Of a stretch of DNA of 21,443 nucleotides, positions 1 to 7,754 are shown piece by piece. The DNA comes from JANNOG01 sp050329415. Its GTDB lineage: Bacteria; Actinomycetota; Actinomycetes; Actinomycetales; JBBAYJ01. Below the pieces are notes generated by a model. That model did not search any database, was not told the origin of the DNA, and saw only the letters and a program-made list of their open reading frames with translations. The stretch lies in NCBI GenBank assembly GCA_050329415.1, contig JBHJOS010000042.1, forward strand, positions 1-21,443, in the 5' to 3' direction. The translations under genes were made by a program, and so were the position numbers. Numbering within the stretch: position 1 is the first letter of the stretch; each line of letters begins with the position of its first letter.

Positions 1-735
1 GGGGCCCGCGGCCATTCCGGCGAAGCCCAGGGCGATACCCGAGAGCAGGTCCCCGCGGGAGGTGGGGACCAGGACGGCGTCCGGCACCCGGCCCAGGCGG
101 TCGTGCAGCTCCCACGCGATGGCCTTGTACCCTTCGATGCCGAAGGGCGAGCTGCCGATCACCGGCGACACAGTGTTGCTCAACGACAGCACGCCCCCGT
201 CGCGGCCGGTCCAGCTCCTGATCAGGTCCCAACGGGCGTCGCTGCCGGTTACGACGTGAACCGAGGCTCCCGTGGCCGACACCGCGTCGAGCAGGCTTCT
301 GGGCACCACGGGGGTGACCACGACGCGACACTCCACCCCAGCCCTCGCCGCGTAGGCCGCGACCGACAGACCGGCATTGCCGGAGGACGCGACACACACG
401 CACCGGTAGCCGGCGTGGACGGCGTGAGCGACCGCTTGGGCGCTGTACCGGTCCTTGTGGGATCCGGTGGGGTTGATGAACTCGAGTTTGGCGAGGCTCG
501 CTCCCTCCGTGCGAAGCGGCACCAGCGGCGTGTTCCCTTCGCCCAGTCCCTCGGTCTCGATGTACGGGAGTTCGCGCGAGCCGCCGGGGTCGTAGGCGCA
601 GCAGAGGTTGGACGGTGTGCCTTCGACCGCGCATGTCGGACATCCTTCGGGCATGTCAGCGACCGGATAGCGGCGGCGGCAGCGCAGACACTCCAGTCCG
701 GCCAACCGGGGGTTGCGAGCGATTCCTGGTGCCAT
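1..735 (-). CDS. Threonine-synthase-like PLP-dependent enzyme, N-terminal part (runs off window start)
   Basis: Reading the minus strand from ATG at 735 gives 245 codons open to the window edge, so the C-terminus is missing. An N-terminal zinc ribbon is visible: Cys16, Cys19, Cys32 and Cys35 in two CxxC pairs. A fold-type II PLP domain follows, with NPTGSHKDR at 88-96 (Lys94 is the expected Schiff-base lysine) and SSGNAG at 117-122, the phosphate/substrate loop of the threonine synthase/cysteine synthase superfamily. A leading zinc ribbon is typical of some threonine synthases, which convert O-phosphohomoserine to threonine, but substrate specificity cannot be fixed from half a protein. A GTG directly before the ATG is an alternative start; no clear Shine-Dalgarno sequence is visible for either, and an in-frame stop lies at about 835-837. 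GC content is roughly 70 percent in sampled lines, below most of the window, which may indicate a separate history. Confidence 0.75.
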   Translation of the reverse strand, partial: MAPGIARNPRLAGLECLRCRRRYPVADMPEGCPTCAVEGTPSNLCCAYDPGGSRELPYIETEGLGEGNTPLVPLRTEGASLAKLEFINPTGSHKDRYSAQAVAHAVHAGYRCVCVASSGNAGLSVAAYAARAGVECRVVVTPVVPRSLLDAVSATGASVHVVTGSDARWDLIRSWTGRDGGVLSLSNTVSPVIGSSPFGIEGYKAIAWELHDRLGRVPDAVLVPTSRGDLLSGIALGFAGMAAGP

Positions 736-928
736 CACGGCGACTTGGCAGGGACGGCGCTGCCCTCCGTGCACGCGCAGACAGCCCGGCACACCAAGAT
801 CAGCACCGCCACCACCCCTGAATCCGAGCACCGTTCACCCTGTCGTGCCTCCACCGGGAATGTGCCATGTCGCGGACACTCTGGTTCCACTGGCCCGGCC
901 ACGCCTGCAGTCACCAGCCATGCTGCCG

Positions 929-960
929 CACCACCGAACCGCCTGCCAGTGTTCGTGGTG
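929..960 (-). terminator. Candidate hairpin downstream of glgA/glgM
   Basis: Arms 929-939 and 951-960 pair over 10 bp with one bulged base and an 11-nt loop, 34 nt beyond the stop codon of the minus-strand glycogen synthase gene. There is no T-tract, which is common for terminators in very GC-rich actinobacteria. The rest of the 739-993 gap shows no convincing gene. Confidence 0.4.
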
Positions 961-993
961 GCTGGCCTGGGGACCGGGAGGCCGCATCACCTG

Positions 994-2199
994 TCAGCTG
1001 GGGACGGTGTCGTAGACCTCGACGGTCCGGGCGGCCACGGCGTCCCAGGAGAACTCGGCCTGGGCCCGGGCGCGCCCGGCCCGGCCGAGCGCCGCGGCCC
1101 GACCGGGGTCCGACACGGCCTCGACCAGGGTCGCGGCCAGGTCGGCGACGAACCGGTCCGGGTCCACCGGCGTCCCCGAGCCGTCGTCGACCTGGTCGAT
1201 CGGCACCAGCCACCCGGTCCGCCCGGGCGCCACCACCTCGGGGATGCCGCCGGTCGCGGTCCCCACCACCGCCGCCCCGCAGGCCATCGCCTCGAGGTTG
1301 ACGATGCCCAGCGGCTCGTACACCGACGGGCACACGAACACGGTGGCCCGGGTGAGGAACTGACGGACCTCCTCCCGCGGCAGCATCCGGTCGATCCAGA
1401 CCACCGGCGCCGAGCGGGAGCGGCGCAGGCCGTCGACCAGCCCGACCACCTCGGCCCGGATCTCGGGGGTGTCCGCCGCGCCCGCCAGCAGCACCAGCTG
1501 CACCTCGGCGGGCAGCTCGGCCGCGGCCCGCAGCAGGTACGGCAGGCCCTTCTGGCGGGTGATCCGCCCGACGAACACGACCGAGGGCGCCGCCGGGTCG
1601 ACGCCGGCGGCGCCGAGGGCCGACACGTCCTCCGACGGCCGCCAGGCCGTGGTGTCGACCCCGTTGTGGACGACGTGGACCCGGTCCGGGTCGACGAACG
1701 GGTAGGACCGCAGGATGTCGCGGCGCATCGCGGCGCTCACCGCGATCACCGCCGAGGCCCCGCGGTAGGCGGCCGACTCGGCCCACGAGGACACCCGGTA
1801 CCCGCCGCCCAGCTGCTCGGCCTTCCACGGCCGCAGCGGCTCCAGGCTGTGCGCGGTCAGCACGTGCGGGGCGCCGGACAGCAGGCCCCCGAGGTGGCCC
1901 GCCAGGTTGGCGTACCAGGTGTGGGAGTGGACGACGTCCGGGGCGCCCACGGCGACGTCCGCCGCCATGGTGAGGTCCACCCCGAGCGTCCGCACCGCGG
2001 CGTTCGCACCGGCCAGTGGCTCCAGGTCGGGGTATCCGTGGACGGCGGGACCGGCGACGCGCTCGACGTCCGCCCCGAAGGCGCGCACCGACACCCCCAC
2101 CCCGGCGCGGACCAGGGCGGCCGCCAGCTCCGTCACGTGGACCCCGCCGCCGCCGTACACGTGCGGTGGCCACTCCCGGGTCAGCAGGTCGACGCGCAC
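994..2199 (-). CDS. glgA: Glycogen synthase / alpha-maltose-1-phosphate synthase, GT4 family (GlgA/GlgM)
   Basis: The 401-residue protein has the GT-B fold of GT4 glycosyltransferases. The N-terminal nucleotide-sugar loop REWPPHVYGGGGVHV is at 8-22, the GRITRQKG donor-phosphate motif at 211-218 (Arg212, Lys217), and the E-x7-E motif in YEPLGIVNLE (Glu295, Glu303). Length and sequence match the short actinobacterial glycogen synthase family of M. tuberculosis Rv1212c. That enzyme is now regarded as GlgM, which makes alpha-maltose 1-phosphate from ADP-glucose and glucose 1-phosphate for the GlgE pathway; which activity dominates here is inference. The gene is divergent from glgC, its ADP-glucose supplier, as in mycobacteria. 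GTG at 2199 is chosen because a TACGGT -10 lies 6 nt upstream, fitting a leaderless transcript. The reading frame stays open far upstream across glgC, but that extension is antisense and not protein-like. Confidence 0.9.
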   Translation of the reverse strand: MRVDLLTREWPPHVYGGGGVHVTELAAALVRAGVGVSVRAFGADVERVAGPAVHGYPDLEPLAGANAAVRTLGVDLTMAADVAVGAPDVVHSHTWYANLAGHLGGLLSGAPHVLTAHSLEPLRPWKAEQLGGGYRVSSWAESAAYRGASAVIAVSAAMRRDILRSYPFVDPDRVHVVHNGVDTTAWRPSEDVSALGAAGVDPAAPSVVFVGRITRQKGLPYLLRAAAELPAEVQLVLLAGAADTPEIRAEVVGLVDGLRRSRSAPVVWIDRMLPREEVRQFLTRATVFVCPSVYEPLGIVNLEAMACGAAVVGTATGGIPEVVAPGRTGWLVPIDQVDDGSGTPVDPDRFVADLAATLVEAVSDPGRAAALGRAGRARAQAEFSWDAVAARTVEVYDTVPS

Positions 2200-2205
2200 G
2201 TGAGG

Positions 2206-2211
2206 ACCGTA
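2206..2211 (-). promoter_or_regulatory. -10 element of glgA/glgM, leaderless type
   Basis: TACGGT on the minus strand, 6 nt before the GTG at 2199. It fits TANNNT and would place the transcription start at or next to the start codon. No recognisable -35 hexamer. Confidence 0.5.
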
Positions 2212-2234
2212 GCGCCGGGCCGGGACCCCTCGGA

Positions 2235-2240
2235 TAGGGT
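2235..2240 (+). promoter_or_regulatory. -10 element of glgC, leaderless type
   Basis: TAGGGT, 7 nt before ATG 2248. The spacing fits transcription starting at the A of the ATG and supports ATG 2248 over GTG 2242, which would lie only one base after the hexamer. Confidence 0.5.
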
Positions 2241-2247
2241 CGTGACC

Positions 2248-3501
2248 ATGGCGTGGCGGTCCGGAGGTCCTCACGTCCTGGCGATCGTCCTCGCGGGGGG
2301 CGAGGGGAAGCGGCTGATGCCGCTCACCGCGGACCGTGCCAAGCCCGCCGTCCCGTTCGGCGGGGTGTACCGGCTCGTCGACTTCGCCCTGTCGAACGTC
2401 GTCAACGCCGGCTACCGCAGGGTCGTCGTGCTCACCCAGTACAAGTCGCACTCCCTGGACCGCCACATCTCCCAGACCTGGCGGCTGGCGACGGCCCTGG
2501 GCAACTACGTGACCCCGGTCCCCGCGCAGCAGCGCGTCGGCAAGCGGTGGTACCTCGGCAGCGCCGACGCGATCTTCCAGAGCCTCAACCTGGTCCGCGA
2601 CGAGCGGCCCGACTACCTCATCGTCGTCGGTGCCGACCACGTGTACCGGATGGACTTCTCGCAGATGCTGGAGGCGCACGTCGAGTCCGGGGCCGGCTGC
2701 ACCGTCGCCGCGATCCGCCAGCCGCTGTCGCTGGCCGACCAGTTCGGGGTGATCGAGGTCGACCCGGCGGACCGCACCCGGGTGGCCCGGTGGCGCGAGA
2801 AGCCGACCGACGCCGCCGGCCTGCCGGACAGCCCCGGCGAGGTGCTCGCCAGCATGGGCAACTACATCTTCACCACCGACGCCCTCGTCGAGGCCGTGCG
2901 CCGGGACTCCGACGACGACGACTCCTCCCACGACATGGGCGGCGACATCGTCCCGGGCTTCGTCGCGGCCGGGGACTGCGGCGTGTACGACTTCCAGCGC
3001 AACGACGTGCCGGGGTCGACGGACCGCGACCGGGACTACTGGCGGGACGTCGGGACGCTCGACGCGTTCTTCGACGCCCACATGGACCTCATCTCGGTCC
3101 ACCCGGTCTTCAACCTCTACAACTACGAGTGGCCGATCATCACCGCGCCGATGTTCTACCCCCCCGCCAAGTTCGTGCACGGCTGGCACGGCCGGATCGG
3201 GCACGCCGTGAACTCCATCGTCTCCCCCGGCGGCGTCGTGTCCGGCGCGTTGGTCGAGAACTCCGTCCTCGGCACCAATGTCACGGTCCACTCCTGGGCG
3301 ACCGTCACCGACAGCGTCGTGATGGACCGCGTCCACGTCGGCCGCCACGCGGTCGTCCGGCGTGCCATCGTCGACAAGGACTGCGTCCTCGGCGAGGGCG
3401 TCAAGGTGGGGATGGACGTCGAGGCCGACCGGGCGCGCGGCCTCACCGTCACCGACTCCGGCATCACCGTCCTGCCCAAGGGAACCGTGCTCGACTCGTG
3501 A
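2248..3501 (+). CDS. glgC: Glucose-1-phosphate adenylyltransferase (ADP-glucose pyrophosphorylase)
   Basis: This 417-residue enzyme makes ADP-glucose from ATP and glucose 1-phosphate, the first committed step of bacterial glycogen synthesis. The nucleotidyltransferase domain carries LAGGEGKRL at 15-23 with a following KPAVPFGG, the substrate-loop GSADA at 104-108 and GADHVYRMD at 128-136. After about residue 290 the sequence becomes a left-handed beta-helix type C-terminal domain with hexapeptide-like repeats, including the GSALVENSVLG-like and TVTDSVVMD stretches. Length is normal for the family. It is divergent from the glycogen synthase gene and shares a 48-bp control region with it. The LLM oxidoreductase gene starts 28 nt downstream on the same strand and may be cotranscribed. 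Confidence 0.96.
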   Translation: MAWRSGGPHVLAIVLAGGEGKRLMPLTADRAKPAVPFGGVYRLVDFALSNVVNAGYRRVVVLTQYKSHSLDRHISQTWRLATALGNYVTPVPAQQRVGKRWYLGSADAIFQSLNLVRDERPDYLIVVGADHVYRMDFSQMLEAHVESGAGCTVAAIRQPLSLADQFGVIEVDPADRTRVARWREKPTDAAGLPDSPGEVLASMGNYIFTTDALVEAVRRDSDDDDSSHDMGGDIVPGFVAAGDCGVYDFQRNDVPGSTDRDRDYWRDVGTLDAFFDAHMDLISVHPVFNLYNYEWPIITAPMFYPPAKFVHGWHGRIGHAVNSIVSPGGVVSGALVENSVLGTNVTVHSWATVTDSVVMDRVHVGRHAVVRRAIVDKDCVLGEGVKVGMDVEADRARGLTVTDSGITVLPKGTVLDS

Positions 3502-3529
3502 CCCGCCTCCGACCCGGGAGATCATCGCC

Positions 3530-4348
3530 ATGACCGACACCGCGCCCTCCGACCTCGTCTCGGCCGCCGACCCGCGACCGGTGCGCATCGGCGTCCAGAT
3601 CCAGCCGCAGCACGCGCAGTACGCCGAGATCCGGCGAGCGGTCGCCGAGGCCGAGGAGATTGGCGTCGACGTGGTCTTCAACTGGGACCACTTCTACCCC
3701 CTGTACGGCGACCCCGACGGCCTGCACTTCGAGTGCTGGACCATGCTGGGCGCCTGGGCCGAGCAGACGTCCCGGGTCGAGATCGGGGCGCTCGTCACCT
3801 GCAACAGCTACCGCAACCCCGAACTCCTCGCCGACATGGCCCGCACCGTCGACCAGGTGAGCGCCGGCCGGCTGATCCTCGGCATCGGGTCGGGCTGGTT
3901 CCAGAAGGACTACGACGAGTACGGCTACGACTTCGGCACCGCCGGCGGCCGGCTCGACGACCTCGCCGCCGCCCTGCCCCGGATCGAGCAGCGGCTCGGG
4001 CGACTCAACCCGCCGCCGACCCGCGAGATCCCCATCCTCATCGGTGGCGGCGGCGAGAAGAAGACCCTGCGCCACACCGCCCGGCACGCCCACATCTGGC
4101 ACGGCTTCGGCGACCCCGAGACGATCGCCCGCAAGCACGCCGTCCTCGACGCCCACTGCCGGGACGCGGGCCGGGACCCGCTGGAGATCGAGCGGTCGGC
4201 GGGGGTGGACGGCACGCCCGACGACTCCGGGGAGAAGCTTCACGCCGTCGGCACCCGGCTGTTCACCGTCGGCGTCGGCGGTCCCTCGTACGACCTCACC
4301 GGGGTCCGTCGGTGGGTGGAGTGGGCCCGGTCCCGCAACGGCGGCTGA
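3530..4348 (+). CDS. LLM-class F420-dependent oxidoreductase (Rv1855c-like)
   Basis: A 272-residue luciferase-like TIM-barrel protein. Family features are NWDHF at 51-55, a barrel strand ending IGALVTC near 85-91, the stretch YRNPELLADMARTVD from 94 followed by SAGRLILGIGSGW (111-123), and the C-terminal phosphate-binding loop PILIGGGGEKKTLR (168-181). Such proteins usually use coenzyme F420 to oxidise or reduce small organic substrates. The closest remembered type is the TIGR03560 (Rv1855c) family; the substrate is unknown. GGGAG at 3516-3520 lies 9 nt before the ATG and sets the start. Placement after glgC is probably a matter of transcription rather than of glycogen chemistry. FMN cannot be excluded as the cofactor. 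Confidence 0.85.
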   Translation: MTDTAPSDLVSAADPRPVRIGVQIQPQHAQYAEIRRAVAEAEEIGVDVVFNWDHFYPLYGDPDGLHFECWTMLGAWAEQTSRVEIGALVTCNSYRNPELLADMARTVDQVSAGRLILGIGSGWFQKDYDEYGYDFGTAGGRLDDLAAALPRIEQRLGRLNPPPTREIPILIGGGGEKKTLRHTARHAHIWHGFGDPETIARKHAVLDAHCRDAGRDPLEIERSAGVDGTPDDSGEKLHAVGTRLFTVGVGGPSYDLTGVRRWVEWARSRNGG

Positions 4349-4358
4349 CGCCGCCCCC

Positions 4359-4364
4359 TACGCT
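4359..4364 (+). promoter_or_regulatory. -10 element of serB, leaderless type
   Basis: TACGCT, 8 nt before the GTG at 4373, in the 24-nt gap after the LLM gene. There is no good Shine-Dalgarno sequence, so a leaderless transcript starting at the GTG is plausible. Confidence 0.45.
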
Positions 4365-4372
4365 GGCCTGCC

Positions 4373-5695
4373 GTGACGAGGCCCGCCGACCACCGTGACC
4401 GGCACACCCTGGCGATCACCCTGTCGGGTGACGACCGCCCCGGCGTGACCTCGGCGCTGTTCGCGGGGCTCGTGGCCGACGCCGGCGCCCCCGACCTGGC
4501 GTCCGTGGAGATCCTCGACGTCGAGCAGGTCCTCGTCCGCGGGCAGCTCACCCTGGGGGTGCTCGTGTCGGTCGACGGGGTGGCGGCGGGCGACGCCGTG
4601 GCCCGCCGGGCACGAACCGTGGCCGAGAGCCTCGGCCTGCGCTGCCAGCTGGCGGAGGGGCACGGGGACCAGGCCCCCCGCCGCGGGTCCCGGATGCACG
4701 TCACCCTGCTCGGCCGCCCGCTGCGTCCGGCAGCCGTCGCCGCGGTGACCGCCCGCCTGGCCGAGCGGGGCGCCAACATCGACCGCATCCGCCGGATGTC
4801 CGCCCACCCGGTGACGACCCTGGAACTGGACGTCTCGGGGGTGCCGGACCTGCGGGACCTGCGCCGGGATCTCACTGCGACCGCGGCCGGGACAGGAGTC
4901 GACGTGGCGGTGAGCCCGGCCGGCCTCGGGCGCCACGGCCGGCGGCTGGTCGTCATGGACGTGGACTCCACCCTCATCCAGGACGAGGTCATCGAGCTGC
5001 TCGCCCGGCACGCGGGCCGCCACGCCGAGGTCGCCGCCGTCACCGACCAGGCCATGCGCGGCGAGATCGACTTCACGGAGTCGCTGCACGCCCGGGTGGC
5101 CGCCCTGGCCGGGCTGCCGGAGTCGATCCTCGACGAGGTCCGGGCCGGGGTGCGCCTCACCCCGGGAGCGCGGACCGTGGCCCGGACACTGCGCCGCCTC
5201 GGCTACACCCTCGCCCTGGTGTCCGGCGGGTTCCACGAGATCGTCGACCCGCTCGCGGCGTCCCTCGGCATTCGCCGCGTGCGTGCCAACCGGCTGGAGA
5301 TCGCCGACGGCCGGCTGACCGGGCGCGTGCTCGGGGCCGTCGTCGACCGGGCCGCCAAGGCGGACGTGCTGCGCGAGCTGGCAGCGGCCGAGGACCTCCC
5401 GATGGACCGCACGGTTGCCATCGGGGACGGCGCCAACGACCTCGACATGCTGGCCGCAGCGGGCCTCGGGATCGCGTTCAACGCCAAGCCCCTGGTCCGC
5501 GAGCAGGCCGACGCCGCCGTCACCGTGCCGTTCCTCGACACCGTCCTGTTCCTGCTCGGGCTCACGGCGGACGAGATCGGGGAGACCGAGCAGAACACCG
5601 GCGTGACCGAGCAGCACGGCGGGACCACCCGGACCGCCACCGGGGCCACCGGGGCCACCGACCTCAGCCGACCGGTGACACCCGCACCAGCCTGA
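4373..5695 (+). CDS. serB: Phosphoserine phosphatase with tandem ACT domains
   Basis: SerB hydrolyses O-phospho-L-serine to serine, the last step of the phosphorylated serine pathway. The 440 residues hold two N-terminal ACT-like domains (about 10-95 and 106-182) and then a HAD phosphatase core. HAD motif I is DVDST with Asp196 and Asp198, motif II is Ser284 in LVSGG, motif III is Lys329, and motif IV is GDGANDLDML from 351. The tandem ACT plus HAD layout matches actinobacterial SerB2, whose ACT domains can bind serine. An unusual low-complexity tail of about 40 residues after the HAD fold (from about 401) is rich in Thr, Gly and Ala and contains a 9-nt DNA tandem repeat. The GTG start is taken from the leaderless promoter spacing and the start of the first ACT domain. 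The 3' end overlaps the convergent sixA-like gene by 32 bp. Confidence 0.95.
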   Translation: MTRPADHRDRHTLAITLSGDDRPGVTSALFAGLVADAGAPDLASVEILDVEQVLVRGQLTLGVLVSVDGVAAGDAVARRARTVAESLGLRCQLAEGHGDQAPRRGSRMHVTLLGRPLRPAAVAAVTARLAERGANIDRIRRMSAHPVTTLELDVSGVPDLRDLRRDLTATAAGTGVDVAVSPAGLGRHGRRLVVMDVDSTLIQDEVIELLARHAGRHAEVAAVTDQAMRGEIDFTESLHARVAALAGLPESILDEVRAGVRLTPGARTVARTLRRLGYTLALVSGGFHEIVDPLAASLGIRRVRANRLEIADGRLTGRVLGAVVDRAAKADVLRELAAAEDLPMDRTVAIGDGANDLDMLAAAGLGIAFNAKPLVREQADAAVTVPFLDTVLFLLGLTADEIGETEQNTGVTEQHGGTTRTATGATGATDLSRPVTPAPA

Positions 5696-6212
5696 GGCCC
5701 CCGGGCCGGGCCGCCCGCCAGTGCGCGAGGTCGTCGGCGACCAGCACGGCCACCGAGCCCTTGCGCATCCCCCGGGCCGCGAGGCGGTCGAGCTCCCCCG
5801 GTGCGGACCCTTCCCCGGCCAGGTGGCAGAGCACCTCGGACAGGCCGGGCTCGTGCCCGCAGATCAGCGCGGTCGCGACGTCGGGTGGCAGGTCGTGCAC
5901 GATCTCGGACAACTCCTCGACGCCGCCGGCGTAGACGGCGGGTTCGACGACCACGGCCGGTGCCACGCCGGTCTGCCGCCCGGGGACGTTGCCCTCCCGC
6001 GCCACGACCTCACCGGTCAGCGCCCAGGTCCGGGTGGTGCGCACGGACGGGGAGACCACCACGAGATCGGGGAGGAGTCCCTCGGCGAGCAGCCACCGGC
6101 CGGCGGCCCGGGCCTGGCGCTCGCCGCGGTCGGAGAGGTCCCGGTCCACGTCGGCCGTGGCGGGCGGCCGCGAGGCGTCGGCGTGCCGGTAGAGGAGGAG
6201 GGTCCGGCGCAC
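5664..6212 (-). CDS. SixA-like histidine phosphatase family protein
   Basis: A 182-residue histidine phosphatase (phosphoglycerate-mutase-like) protein. The catalytic RH motif is in LLYRHADA (Arg9, His10), a second conserved arginine is in SPSVRTTRT (near 54-62), and the second catalytic histidine is His120 in CGHEPGLS. These motifs and the short length match the SixA family, which in E. coli removes phosphate from phosphohistidine on phosphotransfer proteins; the actinobacterial target is unknown. The GTG at 6212 lies 6 nt after the fabI stop, so this is the third gene of the fabG-fabI operon, probably translated by coupling. The gene ends inside the serB tail of the opposite strand. Confidence 0.82.
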   Translation of the reverse strand: MRRTLLLYRHADASRPPATADVDRDLSDRGERQARAAGRWLLAEGLLPDLVVVSPSVRTTRTWALTGEVVAREGNVPGRQTGVAPAVVVEPAVYAGGVEELSEIVHDLPPDVATALICGHEPGLSEVLCHLAGEGSAPGELDRLAARGMRKGSVAVLVADDLAHWRAARPGGLRLVRVSPVG

Positions 6213-6218
6213 CGCCCG

Positions 6219-6989
6219 TCACGCCCCGACGGCGTGGACGCCGCCGTCCACGTGGACGATCTCGCCGGTCGTCGCCGGGAACCAGCCGCTGAGCAGGGCG
6301 CAGCAGGCCCGGGCCGCCGGCTCGGGGTCGGTGTTGTCCCAGCCCAGCGGGGCCCGCTGGGGCCAGGTGTCCTCGAAGGTCGCGAACCCGGGGATGGAGG
6401 TGGCCGCGGTGGTGCGCAGGGGTCCGGCCGCGACCAGGTTGACCCGGATCCCGTCCGGTCCGAGATCCCGGGCGAGATAGCGGGCGGTGGACTCGAAGGC
6501 GGCCTTGGCGACCCCCATCCAGTCGTAGACCGGCCAGGCCACGGAGGCGTCGAAGGTGAGTCCCACGATGCCCGCGCCCCGGCGCAGCAGCGGCCGGCAC
6601 CCGACGGCCAGCGCCTTGAGGGAGTAGGCCGAGACGTGCAGGGCGGTGGCCGCGTCCTCCCACGGGGTCGACAGGAAACGCCCGCCCAGCGCGCTCTCGG
6701 GAGCGAACCCGATGGAGTGGAGCACCCCGTCCAGTCCGTCGACGTGAGCCCGGACGCGGTCGGCGAGGGCGTCGACGTCCTCGGCGCTGGCGACGTCCAG
6801 CTCGACCACCGGCACCGGGGGGCCGGGCAGGCGCCGCGCGATGGTGCTGGTGACCTTGAGGGTGCGGCCGAAGCCGGTGAGCACCACCGTCGCGCCCTCC
6901 TGCTGGGCGATGCGGGCGACGTGGAACGCGATGGAGGACTCCCGCAGCACCCCCGTCACCAGCAGCCGTGCACCGTCGAGCAGACCCAT
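6219..6989 (-). CDS. fabI: Enoyl-[acyl-carrier-protein] reductase (NADH), InhA-type
   Basis: FabI reduces trans-2-enoyl-ACP to acyl-ACP in the last step of each elongation cycle of type II fatty acid synthesis. The 256 residues begin with MGLLDGARLLVTG and the divergent nucleotide loop GVLRESSIAFHVA (13-25) that distinguishes FabI from ordinary SDRs. The catalytic pair is Tyr155 and Lys162 with the FabI spacing Y-x6-K (YDWMGVAK). LHSIGFAPES (90-99) and NLVAAGPLRT are close to the M. tuberculosis InhA sequence, the isoniazid/triclosan target. The ATG at 6989 is preceded by a purine-rich Shine-Dalgarno sequence (GAGAGGAA, 7 nt spacing at its nearest). It sits 32 nt after fabG, the same order as the mycobacterial mabA-inhA pair. 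Confidence 0.95.
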   Translation of the reverse strand: MGLLDGARLLVTGVLRESSIAFHVARIAQQEGATVVLTGFGRTLKVTSTIARRLPGPPVPVVELDVASAEDVDALADRVRAHVDGLDGVLHSIGFAPESALGGRFLSTPWEDAATALHVSAYSLKALAVGCRPLLRRGAGIVGLTFDASVAWPVYDWMGVAKAAFESTARYLARDLGPDGIRVNLVAAGPLRTTAATSIPGFATFEDTWPQRAPLGWDNTDPEPAARACCALLSGWFPATTGEIVHVDGGVHAVGA

Positions 6990-7021
6990 TGGCGTTCCTC
7001 TCTCCCCCGGCCGGCGGCCGG

Positions 7022-7747
7022 TCAGTGACCCATGCCGAGGCCGCCGTCGACCGGCAGCACGGCGCCCGACACGTACGCCGCCTCGTCGGAGGCCAGGTAC
7101 GCCACGGCGGCGGCGACGTCCGTCCCGGTGCCGAAGCGGCCGACCGGGACCGCGGATCGGTACTGCGCGCGGCGGGCCTCGTCGAGCTCGGCCGTCATGT
7201 CGGACTCGACGAAGCCGGGTGCGACGACGTTCGCCGTGATGCCTCGGCCGCCGAGCTCCCGGGTGATCGACCGAGCGAGACCGACCAGCCCCGCCTTGCT
7301 GGCGGCATAGTTCGTCTGGCCCGGCGACCCGTAGAGCCCGACGACCGAACCGATGAAGATCATCCGACCCCAGCGCCGACGGATCATGCCGGTCGCCGCC
7401 CGCCGTGCGCACCGCCAGGCTCCGGCGAGGTTGGTGTCGAGGACGGTCGTGAAGTCCGCCTCGGACATCCGCATGAGCAGCTGGTCCCGCACCACCCCGG
7501 CGTTGGCGACGAGCACCTCCACCGGGCCCGCGGCGGCCTCGGCCGCCACGAAGGCCGCGTCGACCGCCGCCGGGTTCGTGACGTCGCACGCCACGGCCCG
7601 CACCGGGGTCCCGTCGGGGACGGCGCCGTCGGGCAGGCTCCCGGAGCGGGTGGCGGCCGTGACGTCGAACCCGCGCTGCGCCAGCAGTCCCGCGACCGCG
7701 AGCCCGATTCCCCGATTGCCGCCCGTCACGAGCACGTGGCGAGTCAC
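7022..7747 (-). CDS. fabG: 3-oxoacyl-[acyl-carrier-protein] reductase (MabA/FabG1-like)
   Basis: FabG reduces 3-oxoacyl-ACP to 3-hydroxyacyl-ACP with NADPH. The 241-residue SDR has the cofactor loop TGGNRGIG (8-15), NAG at 82-84 and the full catalytic tetrad: Asn106, Ser134, Tyr147 and Lys151 (NYAASK). The C-terminal PVDGGLGMGH ending is typical of MabA-type reductases. It is the first gene of the fabG-fabI-sixA operon. The GTG at 7747 is chosen because TAGCGT lies exactly 7 nt upstream and because the coding sequence begins TRHVLVTGG at the first beta strand. Confidence 0.94.
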   Translation of the reverse strand: MTRHVLVTGGNRGIGLAVAGLLAQRGFDVTAATRSGSLPDGAVPDGTPVRAVACDVTNPAAVDAAFVAAEAAAGPVEVLVANAGVVRDQLLMRMSEADFTTVLDTNLAGAWRCARRAATGMIRRRWGRMIFIGSVVGLYGSPGQTNYAASKAGLVGLARSITRELGGRGITANVVAPGFVESDMTAELDEARRAQYRSAVPVGRFGTGTDVAAAVAYLASDEAAYVSGAVLPVDGGLGMGH

Positions 7748-7754
7748 CCGGGCG

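Larger units (their letters stand above)
2198..2276. repeat. Perfect 11-bp inverted repeat spanning the glgA/glgC divergent promoter
   Basis: ACGTGAGGACC at 2198-2208 and its exact reverse complement GGTCCTCACGT at 2266-2276 flank the whole divergent control region. The left arm covers part of the glgA start codon and touches its -10. The right arm lies in the early codons of glgC. The dyad centre, near 2237, falls in the glgC -10. It could be a paired operator or a looping site; function is inferred. Confidence 0.55.

Noticed and set aside
800..838. Minus-strand 12-codon ORF VNGARIQGWWRC upstream of the PLP enzyme, reminiscent of a Trp attenuator leader
   Set aside because: Only two Trp codons, a weak ribosome site, no convincing alternative hairpins, and no tryptophan genes nearby.
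2242..2244. GTG start for glgC
   Set aside because: It is one base after the TAGGGT box, too close for a start on a transcript from that promoter; ATG 2248 has the expected 7-nt spacing.
103..2247. Open plus-strand frame running into glgC from far upstream
   Set aside because: It is antisense to the PLP enzyme and glgA, with low-complexity translation. The GlgC family starts near 2248, behind its own -10.
2200..3681. Long open minus-strand extension upstream of glgA, antisense to glgC
   Set aside because: It is open only because of codon-phase GC bias opposite a real gene; the translation is His/Val/Asp-rich and not family-like, and the leaderless promoter places the true start at 2199.
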